A DNA stretch of 64,000 nt from positions 13,992,001-14,056,000 of the forward strand of contig JAWZYU010000001.1 in assembly GCA_038380435.1 (NCBI GenBank). Reading direction: 5' to 3'. This DNA is from Ryuthela nishihirai. Taxonomy: Eukaryota > Arthropoda > Arachnida > Araneae > Heptathelidae. Positions 11,179 through 21,260 of the stretch are shown here, in pieces. Both the position numbers and the translations under genes were made by a program. The notes under the pieces are model-generated. The model made no database searches. It was not told the origin of the DNA and worked only from the letters and a program-made list of their open reading frames with translations. Every line of letters begins with the position of its first letter. The stretch's first letter is position 1.

Positions 11179-12589
11179 CTTTGAGGGGGGGCATCCCCCC
11201 ATTTTACGTTCCTGCTCGCAGATTATTTTTCTTTTAAAAGTAAATAATAATTAAACCAGATCACTGCCTATATTTTGTTTTCAAATATTTTAATACGTAT
11301 TTACATAACTTTCCGATTTCAAGTATTGTGAATTTTCGCATATTTCTCTTCCTTTAAAAATTTTAATGCTTCTAATTACACGTATAGGAATGAATGTAGT
11401 GAATACAGTAGGAATCCGTTTAACGTCATTAATTCTTTCTTTAAAACAACACGAAGCGAAAAACATTAAACATCGATATGAGGAAAATGTATCACAATAT
11501 ATATTTTTCACAATATACTAACGGAATGTAGCCTAGACGAATTGCAGTGTTAGTACTCATACATTACGTTAATCACAAAATATTTTAATTATTTTGCATA
11601 TTTGTTATTATACCTATAGTAGTAATTGCATTATCTTTAGTTATTACAGTAATGAGGACAGTAAGAGGGAGTTAAGAAGTTATAAAATAATTCAGCGAAT
11701 GTGAATCAGAGGAATTAAGCTGACAGACATCGGAACGCGGAAGGACACAGTTTACATTTACTTTGCATACGTTCAACGGTACAACAATACTATCAAAACA
11801 TACGGAATACACATAATTTGGAAGGAAAAAGTCGGACATAGGACAAAAAACGAGAATTCCACCTCGTTTATAAAAAAAAAAATTGAAATAATTAAAACTT
11901 ACCTACGACGCCTCCTGTGTCAATGACATTGCTCAGGACAGTCACAACGACTCTAGCGGCCTCTAGTGGTAAGAAAATGTGAAATATTATGTATGCTTCC
12001 ATGCGATGGGAAAAGTACTTCCAAAGAAAAAATTTCTGCTCATTGAATTCTGTTAATCGAATATGGAAGATGTAACTGCCGCTTTAAGATACAGCGATGA
12101 GGACAATGTATTAGCAATGATTGTATTGTATTATGTTGTAGCAATGATTGTAGACAATGTATTAGCAATGAGGCGAGATTCTTCATAAACTCCTAGCTCG
12201 ACAATATAGCAGAAAAAATACGAAGAATATATAAATGCAAACTTTATGTTTAAATAACTTATTAAAGTTACGAAACAACTTTCACTTTTATGGCAAAATA
12301 TTGAAATATATTTAATTCATATTTCTTATTTTTAATGAGAATTTTAAGTGAACCATTGCTTCCCTTGCTTCCATGGACGCTTCGCCACTGCTAAAGGAAG
12401 TGCAGAGAGCTTATGAATCATCGAGTTCCAATTATGAAACTGCGCTCCAACGTGTTTATTTTCGTGGTTTAATTCCAAATGGCCACCAGGCAATGAAAGA
12501 AAAGCCAAAAACAGCGCATTTTTTATTTTTTTTTCCTTTTGCCATTCGTAACCACTGTGAAAAGTAAGAATGCAACTGTATCTGTTTTG
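11179..12589. other. AT-rich non-coding DNA, no gene seen
   Basis: No coding signal is supported. Around 12,100-12,170 the phrase gtattagcaatga recurs three times, a small local duplication. Confidence 0.45.
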
Positions 12590-13420
12590 CACTTTTTTCC
12601 TGTCTTCCTATTGCTTTTGGCTTTGACATTTGTCGATTTGGTCGGTTGGTCATTTTGTGGATTTGACCGAACTTCTCACAAGATCTTTCGAACGGCGATA
12701 GAGAAACTTAATGATTTATATGCAGATGAAAGTTTGTGATGCGGGGAGTGTCAGAGGCTATAAAATAATTGACCTCCATAAAAATTACCTCCTGAAAAGG
12801 GGGAAATATGAAAACTATTCTTAAGTTATATCTCCAGAACGCAAAGGACGAAAGTAACAAGCTATACGTCGAATGAAAGCTGCTGACGTGGGGAATGTCG
12901 TAGGCTATGAAAAATGGCCCCCCCCGTGCTTTCATCTCCCCTATAAAGGGGGCAATGTGAAAATGATTGTTCCTCTATATCTCCTCATAACGTAAGTGTG
13001 GAAAGTAACGAACAATGTGTCGAATGAAAGCTTGTGACGCGGGGAGTGCCGTAGGCTATAAAAATGACCTCCCTATGCTCACCTCCCCCTAAAAAGTGGA
13101 AAATAGTCGTTCTGCCATATCATCTGAAAGCCAGGGCCGACAGTTAGGTGTCAAATGAAAGCTCGTATGATGACGGTCATAAACTATTTGGAATTTCGTC
13201 CCTACTATTCCCCCCCCCCCTGATAAAATGTGGGGGACGGATTTTTTCGGGGTCGACTTTAAAGAGCCTTATCTCAAATTAAAGCTTGTGATGTCACCAA
13301 TCTCGTGGTCTACATCAAATGTGATTCCAAAAAGGGGAAAAATCTATTCGATGTTTATGAGTCATAGTTTTGGAAGGTAGGTGTTTTTAGTGACAAAAAA
13401 TATATAAATTTAGAAAAACC
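12590..13420 (+). repeat. Dispersed satellite-bearing element, copy 1 (plus)
   Basis: A non-repetitive left part (tcctgtcttcctattgcttt near 12,598) is followed by at least five diverged tandem units. Each begins near atgaaagcttgtgacgcggg, at 12,726, 12,873, 13,024, 13,155 and 13,279. Each unit then has taggctataaaaatgacc, a C-run, a G-run, tgaaaa and a block like atatctccagaacg. The right part ends in tttttagtgacaaaaaat. The same left part, units and right part recur in inverse orientation at 46.93-48.32 kb, which shows a defined element rather than a simple satellite. No protein is encoded. Confidence 0.75.
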
Positions 13421-13845
13421 TATCCTTCTATAGTGCCCTAAAAAGTAGAAAATAATCATAAAACATATCGATGCTGTAATCAGTCAATAAGTTCGTATTC
13501 GCTTCGAAGGAAGATAGGGCGCCGATTTACTTAATTGACAAGATTGCCGACGTCCTATCGTCCTTTGAAATTTAATTTGAATTTTTTTATTTTAATTTAT
13601 ATATTTTTTAATATTTCAGTTTTAAGCTTCACAAAATGTTTTCCGTTTGACCTAAGTCATTTAGACTTGTTTTATCTCTTACACATGGTATTGGGCATGC
13701 AGAGTGTTGTGACCCTCTAATTTATTTTATTATCTTATTTATTTTCCTTGTATTTATATCTATTGTTATAAGTGTATATTCAGAAGTGTTTTAAATGGGT
13801 TTGTTGCTCATTAGTCCATGGGATCATAGTTGGGCAGTTCTATTC

Positions 13846-14130
13846 TAGTTGAGTGCTTTCGACTCTACTAGGCAGTCATCATCAGGGCGGCGTACAGTTC
13901 CTTGGAGATGCGGATTGTTGGTGACAAGTTAAGCTAAAATAATAATACCTTTTTTCATGCAGACATTTTTGCTGACGAGAGTTCTGCAGCGGAAGGAAGT
14001 TTCAGCATGCTAGTGGATTATTTTTGCTTAACCTAACCTGTCATTAACAACAATCCGCCTCTACAAGGAACTGTACGCCGCTCTGATGATGACTGCCGAG
14101 TACAGTCGAAAGCGCTCGGCCCCATGTGAA
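13846..14130. mobile_element. Foldback element with ~85-bp inverted arms and hammerhead-like motifs
   Basis: The arms at about 13,851-13,935 and 14,030-14,120 are inverted copies sharing gcggcgtacagttccttg and the block gatgatgactgcc. A stretch of about 95 bp separates them. Each arm, read inwards on the appropriate strand, contains CTGATGA followed by a short self-complementary GACT...AGTC stem and GAAA, the order of a hammerhead ribozyme core, with one unpaired U at the base of stem II. No ORF is present. Confidence 0.55.
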
Positions 14131-14688
14131 TAGCACATTGCAACACTTCTGTAAATAAATCTAACGGACAAAAAAGCGTTGTCCATTCCTTTGAATTAAG
14201 AATTATATTAATTTCTATTTTAAATTTGTATGTGATCATGTGATGACGAAGTAAGTTACTATTCAGAAATTTTGCTTTTAATCATTTAAGCGCTTTTCTG
14301 ATCACGTGAGAGAAGTAAAGAAACAAATAAATATGTAATCGATGCGATTTTAAGAAATGACCATTTCCAGTTCCACAAATTAATTTTAATATATTCAAAA
14401 TGGTCGCCATCAAAAATAAACAGATAAATATTAATATGTGAAAATGATTCTCATTGTTACCTGTATTTGGCATTAGAAATTTTCAGCAAACGCAACAAAT
14501 TAAAATCTTAATTATTCAAAATTCTGAACAATGTAACAGAAAAACAATTACGAGTTTAAAGGAAATCTTTCCTTAGAATCGTTAAGACGATGTTTTGGAT
14601 GCGAATGTAAGTGTTCTTTGATTCGAGATATTTATATTTGAAGTAGTTTCTAGCTAGTGTATACTGAATATTATTTGTATTGAGTTGA
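14131..14688. other. AT-rich flank upstream of the 195-aa ORF
   Basis: No gene is supported. It may include the promoter of the downstream ORF, but I see no clear TATA box or initiator that I would call. Confidence 0.3.
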
Positions 14689-15276
14689 ATGGGCAGGATG
14701 CCTACTGCTGATAGTACGCGCAGAGCGTTTAATGTACGCCAACGCGCGTCAAGTTTTGCAAGGAGGGGCAGGGAATGCCTCCGTCGAAGGTGGAAACAGA
14801 TGAAGAACCTTTGTTGCTCCTGTTGTTTAGGGAGTATGGAGGGGAGCAATGAGCGTAGCCAGCCACCAGAAACCTCAATATCCTATATCCCCTCCACTCG
14901 CAATGACCACAGTGTCATTACACTCGAAATGATAAACATTCCACCCACGAAATATGTATCAGAAGAATTTTCGGTGGATGAATATGATGTCTCTGCTCCT
15001 CAAATAGATGAATATGATGTCTCTGCCCCTCAAATAGATGAATATGATGTCTCTGCTCCTCAAATAGATGAATATGATGTCTCTGCGCCTCAAATAGATC
15101 AATATGATGTCTCTGCTCCTCAAATAGAGGAATATGATGTCTCTGCTCCTCAAATAGAGGAATATGATGTCTCTGCTCCTGAAACAGATGAATATGGTGT
15201 CATCCTCTTCGCACTACGTGTCGTGTTGGCATTCTCCATTTTACATCTTTTTATTGTCCTGTATGCTTTATGGTAA
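14689..15276 (+). CDS. Hypothetical 195-aa protein with seven DEYDVSAPQI repeats and a C-terminal membrane segment
   Basis: This is the longest unbroken ORF in the window other than low-complexity ones. Residues 1-45 are basic and Arg-rich. A Cys cluster (CCSCC, about residues 43-47) resembles a palmitoylation site. A polar stretch follows. At 14,977-15,186 the DNA holds seven exact-length 30-bp units encoding DEYDVSAPQI with D/E/Q substitutions at the first two positions. The C-terminus (about residues 171-195) is hydrophobic, ending LFIVLYALW, as in a tail-anchored protein. The repeats keep frame because the unit is 30 bp. No family is recognised. No AATAAA is obvious downstream. It may be a single-exon gene, a processed copy or a repeat-derived ORF. 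A second Met at codon 4 is an alternative start. Confidence 0.4.
   Translation: MGRMPTADSTRRAFNVRQRASSFARRGRECLRRRWKQMKNLCCSCCLGSMEGSNERSQPPETSISYIPSTRNDHSVITLEMINIPPTKYVSEEFSVDEYDVSAPQIDEYDVSAPQIDEYDVSAPQIDEYDVSAPQIDQYDVSAPQIEEYDVSAPQIEEYDVSAPETDEYGVILFALRVVLAFSILHLFIVLYALW
14977..15201 (+). repeat. 30-bp coding tandem repeat (7.5 units)
   Basis: Units start at 14,977 and every 30 bp after. The first ends ctcctcaaata, and later units differ by single bases such as gctcct/gcccct/gcgcct. Most differences are synonymous or exchange D, E and Q, consistent with purifying constraint or very recent expansion. Confidence 0.95.
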
Positions 15277-15540
15277 GATGATAGACTTCATGTGGGAGAA
15301 TTCTGCGAATGAAATATGAGAGTGCAAAGAGGTGAAATGGGAAAGTGGAGAGAATGTCAAACTAAAGAGAAAAAGAAAAAGATAAACAAAGTTTAAAAAA
15401 AGAAAAAAAAAAAAGAAAAAAAAAATGTCTCCCCCAAAAGCCACCCTCAGACGTCCTAGATCGTGGGAGACGGGCAACATCCATTATCTGTTGATTTCCT
15501 CAAAAGTTCCTTTTATCTTTAGGGAAAACCTCAGGTAATG
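15277..15540. other. A-rich/G-A tract downstream of the ORF
   Basis: A purine-rich segment with long A runs (about 15,365-15,426), for example caaagtttaaaaaaagaaaa. It could be a decayed poly(A) tail of a retroposed copy, but no clear target duplication is visible. Confidence 0.4.
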
Positions 15541-15559
15541 GATGGCTAACATGAGGCTC

Positions 15560-16258
15560 TGGTACAACACACACATATTCACTCACTCACTACATGCATT
15601 CACTCGCTCACTACATGCATTCACTCGCTCGCTACATGCATTCACTCGCTCGCTACATGCATTCACTCGCTCACTACATGCATTACTCGCTCACTACATG
15701 CATTCACTCGCTCACTACATGCATTCACTCGCTCATACATGCATTCACTCACTCGCTCATTACATGCATTCACTCATTCGCTCATTACATGCATTCACTC
15801 ACTCGCTCATTACATGCATTCTCTCACTCACTACATGCATTCACTCGCTCACTAGATGCATTCACTCACTCACTACATGCATTCACTCGCTCATTACATG
15901 CATTCACTCGCTCATTACATGCATTCACTCGATCACTACATGCATTCACTCGATCACTACATGCATTCACTCGATCACTACATGCATTCACTCACTTGCT
16001 CACTACATGCATTCACTCACTTGCTCACTACATGCATTCACTCGCTCACTACATGCATTCACTCGCTCGCTCACTCCATGCATTCACTCATTCACTATAC
16101 GTATTCACTCATTCCCTATACGTAATCACTATACGTATTCACTCATTCCATATACGTATTCACTCATTCCCTATACGTATTCAGACATTCCCTATTTTCC
16201 AATGATGCATTCAATTGTTCACTACATGCATTCACTTATTCACTACATATATTCTCCA
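15560..16258 (+). repeat. ~21-bp minisatellite (actcgctcactacatgcattc)n
   Basis: About 33 units of 17-29 bp, mostly 21 bp, of the form ctcgctcactacatgcattc. Variants (ctcattacatg, ctcgatcactac, catacacg-type) cluster as if locally homogenised. The right end degrades to tatacgtattcactcattcc units and stops against the CxxC pseudogene. ORFs made of HYMHSLA or HAFTRSL repeats occur in several frames and are artefacts. Confidence 0.95.
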
Positions 16259-16633
16259 TGAGGAACTGGTCTTATGGCGAAGGAACATTTGTATATCGTT
16301 TTTTTCTTTTGAAAAGCCCGACACTTTAGTTAAACAAAAGTAGCAATCATGCAAGTGACTCGTTGGCTCACGCCAAACCATTGGAACTGCAAAGGGCATG
16401 GATTTTATCTTGCCTTTCAACCATTCACTCAGGCCAACAAAGCACGAAATGCAGCACACATATGGAGCGCATGTTTTGTCCTGATCTCCAACATGACATC
16501 CAAAATACAAGTTATAGGCTTTCTTTGCAATCTTTGTCAACGAACGATCATGGGGTTTTAATATATAATTTCCACACACATAGCAAAACTTATCTGGCAC
16601 ATTAACACATCCACGACGCTGCCTTTGTGCCAT
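16246..16633 (-). pseudogene. CxxC zinc-ribbon-like arthropod protein, N-terminal fragment, frameshifted
   Basis: From an ATG at 16,633 the frame shows three CxxC pairs (C17/C20, C61/C64, C97/C100) and phrases such as GDQDK, VPMVWREP and CYFC. I recognise these from a widespread uncharacterised protein of arthropod genomes, often multicopy. The Cys pairs imply metal binding but the function is unknown. After the third pair a one-base deletion near 16,276 shifts the frame: the conserved PSAIRP-type continuation is still readable in the next frame, then ends where the minisatellite begins. The copy is therefore a 3'-truncated pseudogene. W54 of the usual form appears as C here. Confidence 0.55.
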
Positions 16634-17108
16634 TTAAACGCCAAAGTTCTATCTGCAACGTACAGCACGTGTTCCTCCTACAATGAAAACAACAAGAATG
16701 GCGGTCTGAGGTTAGGTTACTGTTACATGTTTTCCCCCACTTGTTAATCAGTGTTGCCAGTTGCAAAAAGTAAAATATCTGATATCTTCCCAGTTGCTTG
16801 GAGGTGTTGGTATAGGAAGATCTTAATAGGAGTCAAAATGACCACTAACATAAAAACATGACGTGCTAGCCATTTTTTAAGGCCAGATCTGAAATCAGCA
16901 CCTGAAAAACAGTTAAAGGCAGCTACAATTGTTCATGTAATAAAAACCTTGTAAACCAGTGAAATCAACTTCTTCTTGCGATTTAAAGTTGTGGGGAGAT
17001 ATTCAGTTTCAACGAAACTATAAATTACAATTAAATGTTTTATTCTTCTGGGAGTTTGAAGGATAATTTTCGGACTGTGTTATTTTTCATTGTTATGAGA
17101 GAGATAAG
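16634..17108. other. Non-coding DNA, no gene seen
   Basis: No recognised feature. It would be the promoter side of the minus-strand CxxC fragment if that copy ever had one. Confidence 0.4.
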
Positions 17109-17312
17109 ACCGTCCCGGTACCGAATTGTTAGTGTGCTTAATTACTGATGAAAGGGACTAGGGTTCGACCCCAGATAAGGGTTGAATGTTTCGTTTCAGT
17201 GTGTTCTATTTTCTGAGGTCGCGTCTTCTTCACAGACCTACTCTTTGCCACATTATACAGATCAATTCGTGTGAGACCACTGTGGCAAACAGCTCCTTGA
17301 AAGATAATGACA
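17109..17312 (+). mobile_element. SINE-B copy 6 (plus, diverged)
   Basis: The head (cgtcccggtaccgaattgtt) has a poor A box and B box (gggttcgacccc). The body retains cttcacagacctactc and ends near ctccttgaaagataatg. It is an old copy. Confidence 0.65.
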
Positions 17313-17608
17313 ACCATACCAAAAGTCATAAAATCGTTTCATTTTTAATTTGTAACTCTACCACTAGTCTTTTTTATCCGCTATTTTTATTTAAAAAACA
17401 TTTAATTTGAAAACTTCAAAATTTTTTCGTAGATGATACCATGGAGTCAACACCATTCCAGCGAGGTTTAACTTAGGTAAAATTATTAAATTGATGTTAT
17501 TATTGTACTAACGTATTTCAAATTTCAATTTAGTTAAGATGTACTTAGATAAAATAAAATAATAATTTTTTGGGTTACTAAATTTTCGATATATTGGATA
17601 CAATTGTA

Positions 17609-18133
17609 CTATTTGTTGCCAGATGTTCAGCAACCACGGCTAACCCCGGTTCCGTCTCACGACATTACCAAGTTAAAGGAAAGCCGCGACTATCTAGAGT
17701 CGGGGGCAAGAATGCGCCATATAGACGCACCTCATCCCCGACCTCACATGGCAGCAGTCCTATAAAAGGAAAGCTAACCACCGGTAGAAACCTGAAATTT
17801 AATCTGTTCCCCGGTTAGCCATGAACAAGGGATATGGAAATCCAAGTTCGCTCGGCACCCGGGGTGGAGACTCTTAGTGAGGCCCAGACTTTGAAAGGGC
17901 TCGTGCCTACTAGGTGGCTCAATCCTTTCGGCCGTGCCCTTGAACTGCTCCACGGAGCTCCTGATAGTGAGGTCTAGACGCCGTCACCGTCCAACCGGCA
18001 CGTCCAACTGGTCGGCGATATCTTCGACCTCGGTTGGTCTTGGCTCTATCCAACTGGGGACCCAATCCGGTCAGCAAAGCCTTCGACCGGGTTCTGGGCC
18101 CGAAGCCCCCCCCCCACCCTATCGGGGGGGGGG
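17609..18133 (+). mobile_element. Unclassified GC-rich interspersed element, copy A (plus)
   Basis: Starting ctatttgttgccagatgttc and ending in a poly-C/poly-G stretch (cccaccctatcggggggg), this segment aligns along its whole length with the reverse complement of 18,537-19,089. It encodes no convincing protein. It is far richer in G+C than the surroundings. A short attgta motif on both sides could be a decayed target duplication. It abuts the mariner TIR at 18,145. Confidence 0.7.
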
Positions 18134-18301
18134 AATATATTGTATACAGGGTGTTTCAAAACTCTCGGTACAAATTTCAGTGGGAGATAGGTGATACCAA
18201 GACAAAGCTTTTACGTCTATGAATGTATGTCTGCTGACGTAACCCTTCGGTGCTAGAGGGCGCTGACAGAAATATCGGTGGAGCTAAATAATGAATTGAA
18301 A

Positions 18302-19955
18302 CAAGCGTGAACAACATGTTTATTTAATGAAGGTGCTCAAAGTTGCAACCGGCAACAGCATTGCATGCATGACAACGTCGAAGCATTGATTCCCGTACAT
18401 GTTGAAAGATTCACGGAATTTCGCGAACAGTTGCAGCGGCGACACTATTCTTGCCACGAGATCTTCATCTAAGTCAATGACAGTCTCGTACATGAGGTTC
18501 TGTGTCCCCAGACGAAGAAATCGATACACGTTAAATCGCCCTCACCGATAGGGGACTACCTTGTCGTGGTGGTGGTGATGGTGGTGGTGGGGGGGGAGCT
18601 TGTGGCCCTGCACCCGTTCAAAGACTCTGCTGACTGGTAGGGCCCCTTTTGGACAGAGCCAAGACCAACCAAGGTCGAAGGCATCGCTGACCGGTTTAGT
18701 GGCCCGGTTGGACGGTGCTAAGACCTCACAATCAGGCGCTCTGGGGAGCAGTTCAAGGGCCCTGAAGAACGGAATCATGCCATAGTAGGCAAGGGCCCTT
18801 TTCAAATTCTGGGTCCCACTAAGAGTCTCCACCCCGGGTGTCGATCGAACTTGGATCTACATAACCTTGTTCATGGCTAACCGGAGAACAGATTAAATTC
18901 CAGGTTTCAACCGATGGACGGGCTTTCCTTCTATAGGACTGCTCGCCATACGAGGTCGGGGATGAGATGCATCTATATGGTGTAGCCTTGCCCTCGACTA
19001 TAGATAGTCATGGCTTTCCATTAACTTGGTAGTGTCGAAAGGCGGAACCCGGGATTGCCGTGGTTGCCGTAACATCTGGCAACAAATAGTACACGTTAAA
19101 TTGGGCGATCTTGGTGGCCAAGCGACAGGTTCACCCCAGCCTATCCATCGGCCCACAAAAGTGGCGTTCAGATAATTCCGCACGTCATTGCTGAAGTATG
19201 CTGGCGCCCCATTGTGTTGGAACCACATTCGTCTACGAATAGCCCCGGGAACATCTTCCAGCAGTCCTAGCAACATTTCTTCAAGAAATATCTGATAAAT
19301 CTGCCCGTTGATTCGGTGAGTCAGCAGGTATGGCCCAATCAAAATGCCATGGACGAACAGGTCCAAACATTGACGGCGAACTGTTGCTGATGACCATGCG
19401 CTATTGTGTCATCTGGATTTTCATGCGACTAAACGTGAGAATTTTTTACATTAAACACACCCTCACGTGTGAAAGAACCCTCATCTGAGAAGAGCACATG
19501 AGCTGGAAAATCAGGCTGCACCGCAGTGTGCTGCAGAAACCAGCACACGAATTCCACACAAAGAGAGTAATTCTGAGGTTGCAATGTCTGGACTCTCTGA
19601 CGATGAAACGGATGTAACTGCTGCTCGTGCAACACTGTCCACACGAAGACGTGGTTCACACCGAGGCTACCTGCAATAGCTCACGTGCTTGTGCCTGGAT
19701 TATCCTCAATCCGCCGTAGGATCTCTTCTTCCATGTGAGGAGTGTGTATGGTTCTCTCCCAACCAGTGTTATGCATTTTCGCATGGAATGTCCCAGTTTC
19801 TCACAATTGCCAGTGCAAACACGCAAATATTTGGTGGTTTGGCACACGTTTGTTTGGGAAGTGCTGTCAGTACAACCTCACAGCAGTTCTCCCGCTTCCA
19901 TTGGCAACCCCATACGCCAGATGCATGTCAGCCATCTTAGCAGTCATGAAACACT
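18302..19955 (-). pseudogene. DUF4817-like/mariner transposase pseudogene
   Basis: The minus strand reads, in pieces, an N-terminal MADMHLAYG-type start near 19,950, the linker EEIL-RIEDNPG, then HEQQLHPFHRQRV. The first catalytic Asp follows in HVLFSDEGSF (about 19,480). Next come the WFQHNGAP region, where the usual second catalytic Asp (HDGAP) is Asn, and PRSPNLT. After the 553-bp insert the reading resumes with CIDFFVWG, which carries the third Asp. It ends with the conserved DLDEDLVARIV and tail near 18,320. Stops and frameshifts occur at several points, including one in the N-terminal part after VRLY. The gene is inactive on three separate grounds: frame breaks, D-to-N at a catalytic position, and the insertion. 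Confidence 0.8.
18537..19089 (-). mobile_element. Unclassified GC-rich interspersed element, copy B, inside the transposase
   Basis: This 553-bp segment interrupts the mariner transposase and is flanked by the perfect 12-bp repeat TACACGTTAAAT (18,525-18,536 and 19,090-19,101). On the minus strand it starts ctatttgttgccagatgtta and ends with a CAC-rich microsatellite followed by tcggtgagggcg. Its ends and 12-bp TSD define the element exactly. No poly(A), long TIR or ORF identifies its class. Two other copies lie at 17,609 (full) and 50,602 (first ~190 bp only). Confidence 0.8.
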
Positions 19956-20179
19956 CCATGTTACACGTAATGTGTCTGATTTACGAATTCCTACGGCATA
20001 CACAAGTCCGTTCTCATTCTCATCTCACCCCTCTAGCCAATTGCAGCGCCACAAAACAGCTCTCTCTAGCACTGACGGGTTACGTCAGTAGACATTCATT
20101 CATAGACGAAAAAGGTTTGTCTTGGTGTTCCCTATATCCCATTGAAATTTGTGCAGAGTTTTGAAACATCCTGAATATG

Positions 20180-20800
20180 TGGATTGGTACCACTTATAAG
20201 AGTTAATGGCCATTTGTTACAATATATATATATATAATACTCTTTACTTTAAAACCTTGTATTTAATATCACTATAAACACAAAAATATGCACATTTAGG
20301 GTTTTAAATAATAACATTTAGGGTTTTTAATGATAACGTAATTATTCGATGAGAGTCCCAGAAAGTACTCGTAGCTTCTAGTTTCCTTATCATACAATGA
20401 CATCACAGAACAAACAGCCATAACACCACCCAAGATTCGAACCGAGCTACAGTATCACCGCGAGGCAACGTTATAAATTGTTATAACACATAAAAAAGAT
20501 CTTGTCCACTAGATTATATGGTCTTTGTTGCCAGTAACAAGAACAAATAACGGTATCTTCATAATAGATTAGTGGAGCGTCAATTACTCGAAAATATTGG
20601 TTAAATTGATAACCAAAATAACTTGAAAAAAATATCCCCTTATATTAAGTGGAGGTATTTTACAACATGCTCTAGGGTTAATGATAAGGTCAACTTTTGA
20701 CTCAAGCTGAAAGAGGACGATCGACAGATGGGTGAAAGGGGGATGATTGTTTATTAATCAAGCAACGTGACTTGCAAGGTGGAAAAATCATTTTGTGACT
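20180..20800. other. AT-rich non-coding DNA
   Basis: Contains a TA run at about 20,222-20,236. Near 20,432-20,480 a reverse-strand B-box-like ttcgaacc may be a tRNA-derived remnant. No gene seen. Confidence 0.4.
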
Positions 20801-20811
20801 GGGTTGGTTGG

Positions 20812-21151
20812 GTTGATTTACCTCTGAGCGGGATTTTTTTGCCACAGTGGTTGAATGGTCAGGTCACAAGGACTCGGAGGGCTCAGAGAAGTTTTGGGGA
20901 GGGAATCCGCTGGATCAGCTATTGGGAGACAGATCTCCCGTCGCCATCAAGGGTGTTCTTTAACGTATACAGGGTATAGCTCTCATGCACAGAGGGCCAA
21001 GGCTTAATGTCCCATCCAATGGACATCAAACATTTAAAGCTCATTGGTGTCCCCTACTGAGTCGGCAGGGCAGGGATGCTGCAGAAGTAAATCTCAATAC
21101 TGACCCAGCTGGGACTCGAACCTGGGAATTGAAATTTATGAGCCTGGAGCA
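20812..21151 (-). mobile_element. SINE-A copy 3, left part (split by a later insertion)
   Basis: The SINE reads normally in minus orientation from tttacctctgagcggga to gggactcgaacctgggaa and atgagcctgga. It then stops inside the A-box region. The missing piece (gtgcgctaccgactgag) is found at 24,577-24,593, so about 3.4 kb was inserted into this SINE. Confidence 0.85.
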
Positions 21152-21152
21152 T

Positions 21153-21260
21153 AGTGGTGCGAACTATCGATATACCGATAAATTTTTACTATCGATCACA
21201 ATCGATAGTCGAAAAAAACTATCGATAGTACTATCGTCGGAAAAACTGATATTTTGTTTA
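21153..21260. repeat. ATCGAT-rich subterminal region of the hAT-like element (left)
   Basis: Repeated actatcgat/atcgatag motifs within about 80 bp, matched by a similar cluster at about 24,480-24,565 in inverse orientation. Clustered subterminal motifs are typical transposase-binding sites in hAT elements. Confidence 0.5.

Larger units (their letters stand above)
18145..20175 (-). mobile_element. Mariner/IS630-type (DUF4817-like) transposon, near complete but dead and interrupted
   Basis: TIRs of about 112 bp (18,145-18,257 and 20,064-20,175) begin TACAGGGTGTTTCAAAAC and TTCAGGATGTTTCAAAAC and share cgtctatgaatg and tgacgtaaccc. Flanking TA at 18,143-18,144 and 20,176-20,177 fits Tc1/mariner insertion. 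The transposase lies on the minus strand. A 553-bp foreign element with its own 12-bp target duplication splits it just before the third catalytic Asp. Without that insert the element would be about 1.47 kb, a normal size for the family. Confidence 0.85.

Noticed and set aside
15542..16261. 239-, 203- and 89-codon ORFs across the 21-bp minisatellite
   Set aside because: They exist in several frames only because the repeat unit lacks stop codons. The repeated HSLAHYM or HAFTRSL peptides are an artefact.
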